Position numbers and translations under genes: made by a program. Shown here piece by piece: positions 17,756-27,206 of a stretch of DNA of 64,000 bases (position 1 is the first letter of the stretch; every line of letters starts with the position of its first letter). Below the pieces are notes generated by a model. It saw only the letters and a list, made by a program, of their open reading frames with translations. It was not told the origin of the DNA and did not search any database. This DNA comes from GCA-003244245 sp963822695. GTDB taxonomy: Bacteria > Actinomycetota > Actinomycetes > Mycobacteriales > Pseudonocardiaceae. The DNA lies in NCBI GenBank assembly GCA_963822695.1, contig CAWGJH010000013.1:123215-187214 (forward strand), in the 5' to 3' direction.

Positions 17756-19516
17756 CTACGGGCCAGTGGTGCCAGAATGCTCGGAACTCTGCCCCCAGCC
17801 TCCAGAGTCATGACCCGAGCGTCCAGAGTTCCACTGCGCCCGGTTCGTCGGCTCACCTGTTTTCGCGGTAGTGTCCTGCCACCCGGTCTGGGCCTTCTTT
17901 TCCCAGCCCTGCGAATCTGTCTGGAATTGAGTGTCCTTCGGGGCGTGGGTGTCCTTATCAGGCTGGGTCCTTTTCCGGATCGGAATCAACTGAAGCACCT
18001 GGACCGGCACCTCGACCCGCCCTGGAAGCTGAACCGGGAGCTGAACTGGCAACTCCACCGGCAGCTGGACTGGCATCGACACTGGAATCGAGGCCTGCGA
18101 CGGGTCCGATGTCGACCCGGCCGAACCTGGCGTCGGCTGCTCCGGATTCACTGCTGTGCAGGGCTTGTGCGCTGACGTCAGATCCTGCGTGCACGCCGGT
18201 GGTGCGGGTGTGGCCTGGCCCGATGTGGACCGGCCCGATGTGGACTGACTCTGGCCAGCGCCGCTCGGGTGGGTGAAGCCCTGATGGGGCGCATCGGGAG
18301 TGGCGTGCTCGTAGGGCGCGGCCTGAATATTCGGCCGCAGGATCGACCGTGCCGGCGGACGCGCCCTGATGACCGGCCCGGCGGTCCCGGCCTTTGTGGC
18401 AGGCATCAGGGCGCGGTCCGCCAGCTGGCCGTTGGTGACCACACGCACTGGCACAGCGTCGCGATCAGGGTCGGGGAACGCCAGCACCGGCGATCTCCCA
18501 CTGATGCCGAAGATGCTGCCGCCCGGCAAAATGACCGCTAATGGCGGGCTGGCCAAACCCGCGGCCAACGCCAGTGCGCCACCCATGACAGCAGCCAGCC
18601 GGACCGGCTTGCGGTGCTGCCAGCCAGCGCCACCGTTACGGCGAACCGGCGCGGGCCCAGCAGGCAGCGCCGAACCGCCGGCGAGGAGTGCTGCCAGCTC
18701 ACGCCGTCCGAGCCGTTCCCAGTCAGAGCCGACTGCACGGGCCGCCACATCACTGACATGAGCGTGCAGGCTCCGCGCCTCGGGTCGGCTGCGGGGATCC
18801 CTGGCAAGACCGCGCAGCACCAACTCCCGAACCGGTTCGGGAAGCACATCGACCGGGAGTGTGCTCTGTTCGTGCTTGGCCGAGAGCTCGGCCGCGCCGT
18901 CGGCATAGAACGGCGGCGCGCCGGCCAGGCACTCGAAGAACGTGACCATGGCGGCGTACACGTCCCCCGCTGGGGTAGCCGGAAGGCCACTCCACTGTTC
19001 AGGCGCCAGGTAGAAAGGTGTCGACCGAGTGAGCAGCCGCCGACCGTCGGATGTCCAGAGCCCGAAGTCGACGAGCCGGACCTGGCCAGCGGGGGTAAGC
19101 ATCACACCCTCCGGCTTGATGTCGCCGTGCGCCAGGCCTACCTCATGACACGCGGCTAGCGCGCGCAGCGAGTCCTTGAGCACGACCAACGCGGCTGCGG
19201 TGCCAACGGCACCCTGCGCCAGGAGCAGGGCACGCAGCGACGTCCCGCTGACGTGATCGCCGATAACGGCAGCACCATGGTGGCACTCACAGTACCGGTG
19301 GACGCGGGCAACTCGGGCGTCCCGAACCCGCGCCAGCCGCGCAAAATCACCCGCGAACCGGGTGCGGAATTCGCCGTCGGCAAGCAATTGGGGGGACAGG
19401 TACGTGATCGCGAGAGACTTCCGGGTGATGCGGTGGCGGGCGAGCACCCGCCGGCCCACCGGGTCCTCACGCAACTCTCGGAGATGCACCACACCCGGAG
19501 CGGACCACACCACCAT
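17756..19516 (-). CDS. Serine/threonine kinase-like membrane protein, probable pseudokinase
   Basis: 586 residues from the ATG at 19516 (AGGGAGGG upstream). The kinase fold is clear, but the VAIK lysine is replaced (LAIT38), HRDxKPxN reads HGDIKPEG (Asn lost) and no glycine loop is visible; DFG (150-152) and APE (LAPEQW) are kept. One membrane helix follows (AAVMGGALALAAGLASPPLAV), then an outside tail of about 230 residues rich in Pro, Gln, Ser and Thr, with PVQLP-type repeats coded around 17995-18085. It likely binds a partner instead of phosphorylating, or uses another lysine. The stop is ten bases before the apt start. Confidence 0.8.
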   Translation of the reverse strand: MVVWSAPGVVHLRELREDPVGRRVLARHRITRKSLAITYLSPQLLADGEFRTRFAGDFARLARVRDARVARVHRYCECHHGAAVIGDHVSGTSLRALLLAQGAVGTAAALVVLKDSLRALAACHEVGLAHGDIKPEGVMLTPAGQVRLVDFGLWTSDGRRLLTRSTPFYLAPEQWSGLPATPAGDVYAAMVTFFECLAGAPPFYADGAAELSAKHEQSTLPVDVLPEPVRELVLRGLARDPRSRPEARSLHAHVSDVAARAVGSDWERLGRRELAALLAGGSALPAGPAPVRRNGGAGWQHRKPVRLAAVMGGALALAAGLASPPLAVILPGGSIFGISGRSPVLAFPDPDRDAVPVRVVTNGQLADRALMPATKAGTAGPVIRARPPARSILRPNIQAAPYEHATPDAPHQGFTHPSGAGQSQSTSGRSTSGQATPAPPACTQDLTSAHKPCTAVNPEQPTPGSAGSTSDPSQASIPVSMPVQLPVELPVQLPVQLPGRVEVPVQVLQLIPIRKRTQPDKDTHAPKDTQFQTDSQGWEKKAQTGWQDTTAKTGEPTNRAQWNSGRSGHDSGGWGQSSEHSGTTGP

Positions 19517-19747
19517 CCCCGACCCTCCCTGCTCACCCTCACAGCGCCGCCCCGTACCCCTCACTCCCCAGAGGGGCATCCGGCGCCTGACTACAGAGCG
19601 TGCTACCAAACGAGCTCGGAGGCAAGGACTTTGGGGCGACAACACATCACATTGGTGACGGAAGGGGACAAACGATGGCAACCCGTCAAGGAATGATTAC
19701 TCTAGGCAATCATCATAACTCAGCGTAGTTGAGGCACCTAGTACCCG
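19517..19747. other. Intergenic region between secF and the kinase-like gene
   Basis: Presumably holds the promoter of the kinase-like/apt pair on the minus strand. AT-rich stretches occur around 19690-19740, but no hexamer pair is convincing. No gene is supported. Confidence 0.4.
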
Positions 19748-20962
19748 TTAGCGACGCGAGGACCTGTCGGCCTTGCCGGAGGGTCTGCTGCTCTTGCCTG
19801 CAGGATGCCCACGCCGCCGTCCCACGGGTGCGGTTTTGCCGACCTTGGTAGGCACCCCAGCGGGGGCCAGGGCATCCCCGGCTGAGGTTGCGGAGTCGTC
19901 TCGGGGAGGCTGTCGGAGGGGCTCACCCTCGCGCTCAGCGCTCGCGGCGGTCTTGCGGGCCAACTTCTCCCGGCGCTGAGCTACCCGCTCGGCTTGCTGC
20001 TGGTAGACCGGCCTGCGCATGGTGAGGTCGACCACCAGGGGGGTCGCCAGGAAGATCGAGGACATCGCCCCAGCAATGAGGCCGATCATCTGTACCAAAG
20101 CTAGGTCCTTCAGAGTCCCGATACCTAGCAGACCGACGCCAACCACCAGCAGGCCGAGTACCGGCAGTACCGCGATCAAGGAAGTGTTGATCGAACGCAT
20201 CAACGTCTGGTTGACCGCTAGGTTGGCGGCCTCAGCATAGGTTCGTCGGGTCAGCCCGAGTAGTCCGCGAGTGTTCTCCTGGACCTTGTCGAACACGACG
20301 ACGGTGTCATACAGCGAGAATCCGAGGATGGTGAGCAAGCCGATCACCGACGCCGGCGTCACCTCGAAACCGATCAGCGAGTAGATCCCTGCGGTCACCA
20401 ACACGTCGTGCACCAGCGCTACCAGCGCTGCCAGCGCCATCCGAGGCTCGAAATACACCGCGAGAAACACGCTCACCAAGCCGAGGAACACCAGCAGCGC
20501 GATCAGCGCCTGCCGGCTGATCTCGCCACCCCACGTTGCGCTCACCGCGCTGTCGCTGATCGCCTGTTCGCTGGGCCGCCCGTCCGTGCCGAGCGGGCGC
20601 AGCTGCTCGTACAGCGCCTTTTTCAGGACAAATGACGTGCGGATGTCCAACGCCGTGGAGCGGATCAGGATGCTCGCCGCGGCACCGGTACCGACGGTCT
20701 GCACCGACTCGGGAGGCTTGCCCACCGTGTCGGTGAAGACCCGCTCGGCCTGCTGGGTAGTGATCGTTCCGGCCACCCCGTGGGCGGGGAGTTGCACACT
20801 CGTGCCGCCCTCAAAGTCGATGCCGAGGTTGAACCCGCGCAGCAGGATCGACGCGAGACAGACCACGACGAGCAGGGCGGATAACGAGTACCAGATCCGC
20901 CGCCGCCCGACGACGTCGAATGCCCCAGTCCCGCTGTAGAGGCGCCCCAGCGTGCCTGCCAT
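19748..20962 (-). CDS. secF: Protein translocase subunit SecF
   Basis: 404 residues, six membrane helices; with SecD it pulls exported proteins through SecYEG using the proton gradient. N-terminal GFNLGIDFEGGTSVQLP and the later IGLLTILGFSLYDTVVVFD and VNQTLMRSINTSL stretches are SecF signatures. The C-terminal 80 residues are basic and low-complexity, common in actinobacterial SecF. Starts one base after the secD stop (TGAGATG). Confidence 0.96.
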   Translation of the reverse strand: MAGTLGRLYSGTGAFDVVGRRRIWYSLSALLVVVCLASILLRGFNLGIDFEGGTSVQLPAHGVAGTITTQQAERVFTDTVGKPPESVQTVGTGAAASILIRSTALDIRTSFVLKKALYEQLRPLGTDGRPSEQAISDSAVSATWGGEISRQALIALLVFLGLVSVFLAVYFEPRMALAALVALVHDVLVTAGIYSLIGFEVTPASVIGLLTILGFSLYDTVVVFDKVQENTRGLLGLTRRTYAEAANLAVNQTLMRSINTSLIAVLPVLGLLVVGVGLLGIGTLKDLALVQMIGLIAGAMSSIFLATPLVVDLTMRRPVYQQQAERVAQRREKLARKTAASAEREGEPLRQPPRDDSATSAGDALAPAGVPTKVGKTAPVGRRRGHPAGKSSRPSGKADRSSRR

Positions 20963-20963
20963 C

Positions 20964-22592
20964 TCAGGCCCCCTTCCCTGCGGTGACCAGCGCCGATCGG
21001 CTTTCGGCGCCGGCTCGCTGCGCGGCCCCGAGCCCGGACAGTTCCGGCCTGGACCACAACCGGGACTGCGAGGCCATCGCCACCAGTGGATGCGTGGCCA
21101 GGAAGACCACCACCAGGTCCAGCACCGTGGACATGCCGAGGGTGAAGGCGAAACCCTTCACCTGCCCTACCGCCAGAACGTAGAGCACCGCGGCGGCCAG
21201 GAAGCTCACGGCATCCGCCGACAGGATGGTGCGGCGAGCCCGGACCCAGGCCCTAGGTACCGCGGAGCGGAAGGTCCGACCGTCCCGTACCTCATCCTTG
21301 AGACGCTCGAAGAAGATCACAAATGAGTCGGCGGTGATGCCGATCGCGACGATGAAGCCGGCGACACCGGCCAGGTCCAGGGTGAAGCCGATCCACCGAC
21401 CGAGCAACACCAGCACGGCATAGACGATCAGCCCGGACAACGCCAGAGACAAGATCGTCAATATCCCGAGCGCCCGGTAGTAGAACAGGCAGTAGACAAA
21501 CACCACGGCCAGCCCGAGCGCCCCGGCCAGCAGTCCCGCGCGCAACGAGGCCAAACCCAGGGTGGCCGACACCGTCTGAGACTCCGAGGACTGGAAGGAC
21601 AGCGGCAGCGAACCGTACTTGAGCACATTGGCCAGGTTCTGGGCCTCGGCCTGGGTGAAACTGCCGGTGATGCTGGTCGGTTGACCGGGCGGGATCGCGG
21701 CGATGATCTGCGGCGCCGACACCACCTCGCCGTCCAGGACAAATGCGGACTGCTTGCCGACGTTGCTCGCGGTGTACCGCGCCCAGATGTCCTCACCCTG
21801 GTGGTTGAACCTCAGCCGCACCTCGTAGCCCGTGCCCTCCTGGTTCGGGCCGGCCGATGCGGTGGAGATCTGCTCGCCGGACAGGAACGCCGGCCCGAGC
21901 AGGTACTTGGCAGTGTGACGCTGGTCGCAGGTGATCAGCGGCAGGTTCGGGTCGTCGTTGCCGCGCAAGGGGTGCGGAGCCGCGCAGTTCAGTGCGGCCA
22001 GCGCCTGCTGCTGCACCGTCGGGTCCAGGCTCTGCAGCCGCGCCCGGGCCTGCCGGACTTGCTCGGCGACCTGGGGGTCGGCCGACTCCGCCGGAGCGTT
22101 GCCGACCGGCGGCGATGCGCTGGTGGGAGGCGCCGCAGGCGCCTTGGGGGCCGGAGGATGACCGCCTGGAACCGGCGCGGGCGCCCCGGCTGGCTCCTCG
22201 GAGATGACCGTCCGGAAGTACAGCTTGGCGGTCTGCCCGAGGGTGCGAGCCTGATCGCCATTCTCACCCGGCACCGTAATGATCAAGTTGACCCCGTCGA
22301 GCACGACCTCGGCACCGCTCACGCCGATACCGTTGACCCGTTGCTCGATGATCTGCCGGGCTTGGTCGAGGGATTCCCGCGACGGTGGCCGGCCATCGAC
22401 GGTCCGGGCGGTGAGGGTCACCCGAGTGCCGCCTTGCAGGTCGATACCCAGCTTCGGGGTTGGATCCCCGCCGCCGGTGAAGAAGACCAGCGAGTACAGG
22501 ACGGCGACGATTCCAGCGAAAATCGCCAGGTTGCGCCAGGGGCGCAAGCGCCCGGCCGGTGGTGCCACGGTGCGTGGTTCTCCTCGTTTCAC
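20964..22592 (-). CDS. secD: Protein translocase subunit SecD
   Basis: 542 residues, six membrane helices. PKLGIDLQGGTRVTLTAR follows the first helix; the large outside domain carries an Ala/Pro-rich insertion (residues about 135-170) typical of actinobacteria. The conserved GITADSFVIFFERLKDEVR loop is present near the end. Co-transcribed with secF and, 150 bases upstream, yajC. Confidence 0.96.
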   Translation of the reverse strand: MKRGEPRTVAPPAGRLRPWRNLAIFAGIVAVLYSLVFFTGGGDPTPKLGIDLQGGTRVTLTARTVDGRPPSRESLDQARQIIEQRVNGIGVSGAEVVLDGVNLIITVPGENGDQARTLGQTAKLYFRTVISEEPAGAPAPVPGGHPPAPKAPAAPPTSASPPVGNAPAESADPQVAEQVRQARARLQSLDPTVQQQALAALNCAAPHPLRGNDDPNLPLITCDQRHTAKYLLGPAFLSGEQISTASAGPNQEGTGYEVRLRFNHQGEDIWARYTASNVGKQSAFVLDGEVVSAPQIIAAIPPGQPTSITGSFTQAEAQNLANVLKYGSLPLSFQSSESQTVSATLGLASLRAGLLAGALGLAVVFVYCLFYYRALGILTILSLALSGLIVYAVLVLLGRWIGFTLDLAGVAGFIVAIGITADSFVIFFERLKDEVRDGRTFRSAVPRAWVRARRTILSADAVSFLAAAVLYVLAVGQVKGFAFTLGMSTVLDLVVVFLATHPLVAMASQSRLWSRPELSGLGAAQRAGAESRSALVTAGKGA

Positions 22593-22701
22593 AGCTCACG
22601 GCGCCGGGCGCCAGCACCGGCGACCGGCCGCAATCTCCACTGTGCCAGCGCCGCGAGCGACCCGGGCAACGGGGATCGGATGCGCGAGCGTACCGCCCCA
22701 T

Positions 22702-22748
22702 CCCCAGTCAGTCGGAACCCCAGTCAGTCGGACCCAAATCAGTCAGGA
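22702..22748. repeat. Short tandem repeats between secD and yajC
   Basis: CCCCAGTCAGTCGGA occurs at 22702-22716 and 22718-22732; a degenerate AATCAGTCAGGA copy runs into the yajC stop. It fills much of the 150-base spacer. It may be replication slippage or a processing site. Confidence 0.5.
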
Positions 22749-23090
22749 GTCGTCGGCGCGAGCGCTGCCGTCGAGGGGAGCTGCCGGCAGCGCGCTGGCC
22801 GCAGCCGGCTCGTCACTGTCCTCGTCCTCTGCGGTGATCCTTTCTCGGATCGCGGCACGCAACCACCTGGTCCGTACTCCCGGAGCGATCTCCAGGTCAA
22901 CCGTGGTCTCCTCCGCGCTGGCTACGACGGTTCCGTGCAGGCCGGAGGTGGTCACCACCCGGTCGCCGTCGACTAGCGCGTTCTGCAGCCGTTGCGCCTC
23001 CGCTATCGCCCGCTTCTGCCGGCGGGAGTTCATGATTAACAGCAGCGCGAGCACGGCGATGAGCAGCAGCGGCAGGAACTGGGGGTCCAT
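22743..23090 (-). CDS. yajC: Preprotein translocase accessory subunit YajC
   Basis: 115 residues from the ATG at 23090. One N-terminal membrane helix (FLPLLLIAVLALLLIM), then the conserved basic and turn region RRQKRAIAEAQ and GDRVVTTSGLHGTVV. Ends in an acidic and Ala-rich tail. First gene of the yajC-secD-secF group. Confidence 0.93.
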   Translation of the reverse strand: MDPQFLPLLLIAVLALLLIMNSRRQKRAIAEAQRLQNALVDGDRVVTTSGLHGTVVASAEETTVDLEIAPGVRTRWLRAAIRERITAEDEDSDEPAAASALPAAPLDGSARADDS

Positions 23091-23454
23091 GGTTCTCCGA
23101 TCACCATCAGCGTTGCTGCATCGAGTGTGCCAGGTCGCGCCGCAAGCGGGTCTACCGCGTCGGTGCATCCCCGGTGGCGATGCCTCGCGCGTTGTCGCTG
23201 CCGACCGGCACCCTGAACGCGGCGCCGTCCGAATGGTCCAGTAGCCGCCGCCAATCGGAGCAACCAACGCATCCCTCGTCGCCCGAGACGAACCTGTGGG
23301 CGCAGCGGCGAAACCAGGGCTCTCAGGTTTCAAAGAGATAACGATCGATTCTCTAGGGTTCCGCCAGCGGCTCCCATGGAATGCCGCAGTGAGATTGCCG
23401 CCCAGGAGATTGCCGCCCAGCCCCTGTCCAGGCCGCCGAAGAAAGGACGGACGC
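23091..23454. other. Divergent intergenic region
   Basis: Separates yajC (minus) from the VIT-like gene (plus), and so should carry both promoters. Open frames crossing it are not supported. No clear operator or hexamer pair was seen. Confidence 0.4.
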
Positions 23455-24105
23455 GTGCCGTCGCACCGCCACTCCAGGCCTCGCTACAGACCGAGCGCCC
23501 ACGCCCTGAACACTGCCCTGAACACCCGGACCCTGGCCCCCCAGGCCATGATCTCCGGTGGCGCCGCCACTACCGGCATGACGTTCACGTCCGCCGGGGC
23601 AGCGACCACGGTGGCTCCCCTGCTACGCCGCATCGAAGCGGACGAGCAGGCCTTTGTCCTCCGGTATGTTCAACCGGGTCTGGTCGGGCTCATCGACGGA
23701 ACGCTGTCGACACTGGCGCCTATCTTCGCCGTGGCCTTACTGTCGAGTTCGCACGCTGCGCTGCTGGTCGGGCTGGCTACCGCGCTGGGAGCCGGCATCA
23801 GCATGGGTCTGTCCGAAGCGCTCTCTGACGACGGCGGCCAGACCGGTCGAGGGTCGGCCATCACTCGAGGCTCGATCACCGGGGTGATGACTACCGTGGG
23901 TGGTGTCTTTCATGCCTTACCGTTCTTGATCTCCGATCGGGCGATCGCCCTGGCGACCGCAGCCATCGTGGTCGCCACCGAACTCGCGGTGATCGCGCTC
24001 ATCCGCAAGCGCTACTTGGAGGTCTCGCTTCGCTCCTCCCTCATCCAGGTCGTTTTCGGAGGAGTTCTCATCGTCGGTGTCGGACTGTGGTTAGGCGGGC
24101 TCTAA
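23455..24105 (+). CDS. VIT1/CCC1-like iron or manganese transporter family protein
   Basis: 216 residues from the GTG at 23455 (AAAGGA upstream); an ATG at 23549 is a shorter alternative. LRYVQPGLVGLIDGTLSTLAPIFAVAL and GAGISMGLSEALSDDG resemble the first two helices of VIT1/CCC1 proteins (usual motif xDGxxxxL, then MxxGExxS). Three further helices follow. The family moves Fe2+ or Mn2+ out of the cytosol; several usual metal ligands are not obvious, so substrate is uncertain. Convergent with ruvB, eight bases apart. Confidence 0.7.
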   Translation: MPSHRHSRPRYRPSAHALNTALNTRTLAPQAMISGGAATTGMTFTSAGAATTVAPLLRRIEADEQAFVLRYVQPGLVGLIDGTLSTLAPIFAVALLSSSHAALLVGLATALGAGISMGLSEALSDDGGQTGRGSAITRGSITGVMTTVGGVFHALPFLISDRAIALATAAIVVATELAVIALIRKRYLEVSLRSSLIQVVFGGVLIVGVGLWLGGL

Positions 24106-24113
24106 CCTCACGC

Positions 24114-25154
24114 TCACGCCTCGAACAGCGTGGGTGCGGGGTCTGTGAGAGCGTGGGCAGGCGGCTCCAACTGCAGGTGCCGCCACGCGGCCGCGGTGGC
24201 CACCCGGCCACGCGGGGTGCGAGCGAGCATGCCAGCGCGGACCAGAAAGGGCTCGCACACCTCCTCAACGGTGGCCGGCTCCTCGCCGACGGCGACGGCG
24301 AGGGTGGACACCCCCACCGGTCCACCACCGAAGGTGCGCACCAGCGCGGTGAGTACGGCGCGGTCCAGCCGGTCCAAACCAAGCATGTCAACGTCATAGA
24401 CGGCCAGGCCGGCGCGGGCCACCTCAAGGGTGATGGCGCCGTCGGCTCGGACCTCGGCGTAGTCACGAACCCGGCGCAGGAGGCGGTTGGCAATCCGGGG
24501 CGTGCCCCGAGAACGGGCAGCGATCTCGGTGGCGCCATCGGGGCGCAGGTCTACGCAGAGGATGCCAGCCGAGCGGTGCAGTACCAGCTCAAGCTCGTGC
24601 GGCTCGTAGAACTCCATATGCGCGGTGAACCCGAACCGGTCACGCAGGGGGCTGGTCAACGCACCGGATCGAGTGGTGGCCCCGACCAGCGTGAACGGGG
24701 CGATCTCCAGCGGGATGGAGGTGGCACCGGGACCCTTGCCGACCACCACGTCGACCCGGAAGTCCTCCATCGCGAGGTAGAGCATCTCCTCGGCGGGCCG
24801 AGCCACCCGGTGGATCTCGTCGATGAACAACACGTCACCCTCGACGAGGTTGGACAGCATCGCGGCGAGGTCCCCGGCCCGCTCCAACGCCGGTCCCGAG
24901 GTCACCCGGATCGCGCTGCCCAGCTCCACAGCGATGATCATCGCGAGGCTCGTCTTGCCCAACCCTGGCGGGCCGGACAGCAGCACGTGGTCCGGTGCGG
25001 CGCCGCGCCGCCGGGCACCCTCCAGGACCAGTTCCAGTTGCTCGCGCACCCGGGCCTGCCCGATGAACTCAGGCAGCCGGCGTGGCCGCAGGGTGGTCTC
25101 CAGCTCGACGTCCGCCGGGTCCACCACCGCCGAGACCGGTCGCTGGGTGTTCAC
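24114..25154 (-). CDS. ruvB: Holliday junction branch-migration ATPase RuvB
   Basis: 346 residues. Walker A GPPGLGKTSLA, Walker B LFIDEIHRVARP, arginine-finger region GATTRSGALTSPLRDRFGF, C-terminal winged helix (GGGPVGVSTLAVAVGEE). The GTG start overlaps the ruvA stop as GTGA. Drives branch migration with RuvA in recombination repair; part of the SOS-controlled ruvC-ruvA-ruvB group. Confidence 0.97.
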   Translation of the reverse strand: MNTQRPVSAVVDPADVELETTLRPRRLPEFIGQARVREQLELVLEGARRRGAAPDHVLLSGPPGLGKTSLAMIIAVELGSAIRVTSGPALERAGDLAAMLSNLVEGDVLFIDEIHRVARPAEEMLYLAMEDFRVDVVVGKGPGATSIPLEIAPFTLVGATTRSGALTSPLRDRFGFTAHMEFYEPHELELVLHRSAGILCVDLRPDGATEIAARSRGTPRIANRLLRRVRDYAEVRADGAITLEVARAGLAVYDVDMLGLDRLDRAVLTALVRTFGGGPVGVSTLAVAVGEEPATVEEVCEPFLVRAGMLARTPRGRVATAAAWRHLQLEPPAHALTDPAPTLFEA

Positions 25155-25777
25155 CGGTTTCGCCCCAGCCGAGTCAGTGCGCTGCGCAGCACTTCCGAGG
25201 TGTCCGAGGTAGGCGCCGCCTCGGGATCGGCTTCGGCCAGCACAGCATCCACGGCCTGCTCGGCCTGCCGGGCCGCGAACCCGAGCCCGACCAGCGCCTC
25301 GGTCACCTGGGTCCGCAACGCCCCGGCAAGTCCGCCAGCGCCCCGGGTAGCCGCCCCCGATGCGGCGGGTGCAAGCACCCCGACTTTGTCCCGCAGCTCC
25401 ACGACCAGCCGCTCTGCCCCCTTGCGTCCGATGCCCGGCACCCGGGTGAGCACGGTGAGATGGCCCTCAGCGAGCGCCGTTCGCAGCGTGTCCGGGTCGA
25501 GAACAGCGAGCATCGCCAGGGCGAGCCGTGGTCCCACCCCGGAGACGGTCTGCAGCAGCACGAACAACTCCCGGGCCGCAGTGTCGACGAAGCCATACAA
25601 CGTCAACGAGTCCTCGCGGACCACCAGCGACGTGGCAAGCTGGGCTTGCTCGCCACGTCGCAAGCTGGCCAGGGTGGCGGGAACGGCATATATCGCCAAT
25701 CCCACACAGCCACCAACCTCGACCACGGCGTGATCTAATTCAACGGAGAGCACCGGTCCACGCACTGAGGAGATCAC
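25151..25777 (-). CDS. ruvA: Holliday junction DNA helicase subunit RuvA
   Basis: 208 residues from the GTG at 25777 (VISSVRGPV), which overlaps the ruvC stop as GTGA. N-terminal OB fold; helix-hairpin-helix motifs SGVGPRLALAML and VPGIGRKGAERLVVELRDK; the C-terminal domain that contacts RuvB is near GALRTQVTEALVGLGF. Confidence 0.96.
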   Translation of the reverse strand: MISSVRGPVLSVELDHAVVEVGGCVGLAIYAVPATLASLRRGEQAQLATSLVVREDSLTLYGFVDTAARELFVLLQTVSGVGPRLALAMLAVLDPDTLRTALAEGHLTVLTRVPGIGRKGAERLVVELRDKVGVLAPAASGAATRGAGGLAGALRTQVTEALVGLGFAARQAEQAVDAVLAEADPEAAPTSDTSEVLRSALTRLGRNR

Positions 25778-26349
25778 CGCAATGCTCCCGTCTGACGGGC
25801 TGCGGCGGCCAACCTCGCCCGGTGGGCCTGAGCGAGTTGCGCCGACTGGGCCCGCGCCTGCGCGAGCCGTTGTGTCATCGGGGCCCGCCACAAGTGGCAG
25901 ATCGCCAGCGCCAGCGCGTCGGCCGCGTCCGCCGGTCGAGGCTTGGCAGGCAACGCAAGCAGTCGAGTGATCATGCTGGTGACCTGTTCCTTACCGGCCC
26001 GGCCAGACCCGGTGACGGCGGCTTTGACCTCACTGGGGGTGTGAAAGGCGACCGTCAGCCCGCGGCGGGCCGCGATCAGTGCCACGACTCCGCCGACCTG
26101 CGCGGTGCCCATCGCGGTGCGCACATTGTGCTGGCTGAACACCCGCTCCACCGCTACCACGTCGGGACGGTGCTCGGCCACCCAACGCTCCACGACATCG
26201 GCCACCGCCACCAGCCGCATGCCGAGGCCCATCTCGGGAGAAGTACGCACGACGTCAACGGCCACGCAGCTGACCACCCGCCCAACGCCACCGTCAACCA
26301 CGCCGAGTCCGCAGCGGGTGAGCCCGGGATCGACCCCCAGTACCCGCAT
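25774..26349 (-). CDS. ruvC: Holliday junction resolvase RuvC
   Basis: 191 residues from the ATG at 26349 (GAGGTG upstream). RVLGVDPGLTRCGLGVVDG holds the first catalytic Asp; VAVERVFSQHN the Glu; the final acidic pair lies in PRPADAADALALAICH. Cuts Holliday junctions. The C-terminal Ala/Gln/Arg helix is longer than in E. coli. Confidence 0.97.
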   Translation of the reverse strand: MRVLGVDPGLTRCGLGVVDGGVGRVVSCVAVDVVRTSPEMGLGMRLVAVADVVERWVAEHRPDVVAVERVFSQHNVRTAMGTAQVGGVVALIAARRGLTVAFHTPSEVKAAVTGSGRAGKEQVTSMITRLLALPAKPRPADAADALALAICHLWRAPMTQRLAQARAQSAQLAQAHRARLAAAARQTGALR

Positions 26350-26368
26350 CGCACCTCCCCCACTCCGA

Positions 26369-26384
26369 GCGAACACCCGTTCGA
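26369..26384 (-). promoter_or_regulatory. LexA/SOS box upstream of ruvC
   Basis: Minus-strand TCGAACGGGTGTTCGC differs at one end position from the actinobacterial SOS box TCGAAC-N4-GTTCGA. It ends 19 bases before the ruvC ATG. LexA control of the ruv genes is known in mycobacteria; here it is inferred from the site. Confidence 0.7.
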
Positions 26385-26419
26385 AGCATAACGCGGCCGT
26401 CGCCGCGATCGGCACCGCG

Positions 26420-27172
26420 CTAGGCCAACACCGCCAACACGTCGTCGGGGACGTCGAAGTTGGCATAGACGTTCTGCACGTCGTCGCAGTCCTCTAACGC
26501 GTCGATCAGCTTGAACACCTTGCGGGCGGTCTCGGCGTCCAGCAGGGTGCTCGCCGAGGGCAGGAAACTCGCCTCGGCGGAGTCGTAGTCGATGCCGGAG
26601 TGCTGCAGTGCGGTGCGCACCGCGATGAGGTCGGTCGCCTCGGAGACCACCTCGAAGGACTCGCCCAGGTCGTTGACCTCCTCGGCACCGGCGTCGAGCG
26701 CCGCGGCCAGCACGTCGTCCTCGGAGATACCCTGCTGCTGAGGCACGATCACCAGGCCCTTGCGGCTGAACAGGAACGACACCGACCCGGGATCGGCCAT
26801 CGTGCCGCCGTTGCGGGTCATCGCGGTGCGGACCTCGGAGGCCGCCCGGTTGCGGTTGTCGGTGAGACACTCGATGAGCAAGGCCACCCCGCCGGGCCCG
26901 TACCCCTCGTACATGATCGTCTGATAGTCGGCACCGCCGGCATCGGCACCGGCGCCACGCTTGATTGCCCGGTCGATGTTGTCGGTGGGCACCGAGGTCT
27001 TGCGGGCCTTCTGGATCGCGTCGTACAGCGTCGGGTTGCCGTCCGGGTCACCACCACCGGTGCGCGCCGCCACCTCGATATTCTTGATCAATTTCGCGAA
27101 GACCTTGCCGCGCTTGGCGTCGACCACGGCCTTCTTGTGCTTGGTGGTCGCCCATTTTGAATGGCCGCTCAT
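26420..27172 (-). CDS. yebC: YebC/TACO1-family DNA-binding or translation regulator
   Basis: 250 residues: MSGHSKWATTKHKKAVVDAKRGK at the start and GYGPGGVALLIECLTDNRNRAASEVR in the middle identify the family. Members were described as transcriptional regulators and more recently as ribosome-associated factors for proline-rich stretches. Sits in the conserved pdxT-yebC-ruvC order. Confidence 0.95.
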   Translation of the reverse strand: MSGHSKWATTKHKKAVVDAKRGKVFAKLIKNIEVAARTGGGDPDGNPTLYDAIQKARKTSVPTDNIDRAIKRGAGADAGGADYQTIMYEGYGPGGVALLIECLTDNRNRAASEVRTAMTRNGGTMADPGSVSFLFSRKGLVIVPQQQGISEDDVLAAALDAGAEEVNDLGESFEVVSEATDLIAVRTALQHSGIDYDSAEASFLPSASTLLDAETARKVFKLIDALEDCDDVQNVYANFDVPDDVLAVLA

Positions 27173-27206
27173 ACCTGCCCGTGCTCCTCCTGCTCGCGTG
27201 CCAGTC

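Noticed and set aside
17990..18090. CRISPR-like or minisatellite array
   Set aside because: The repeats are short, in frame, and code the PVQLP stretches of the kinase-like protein.
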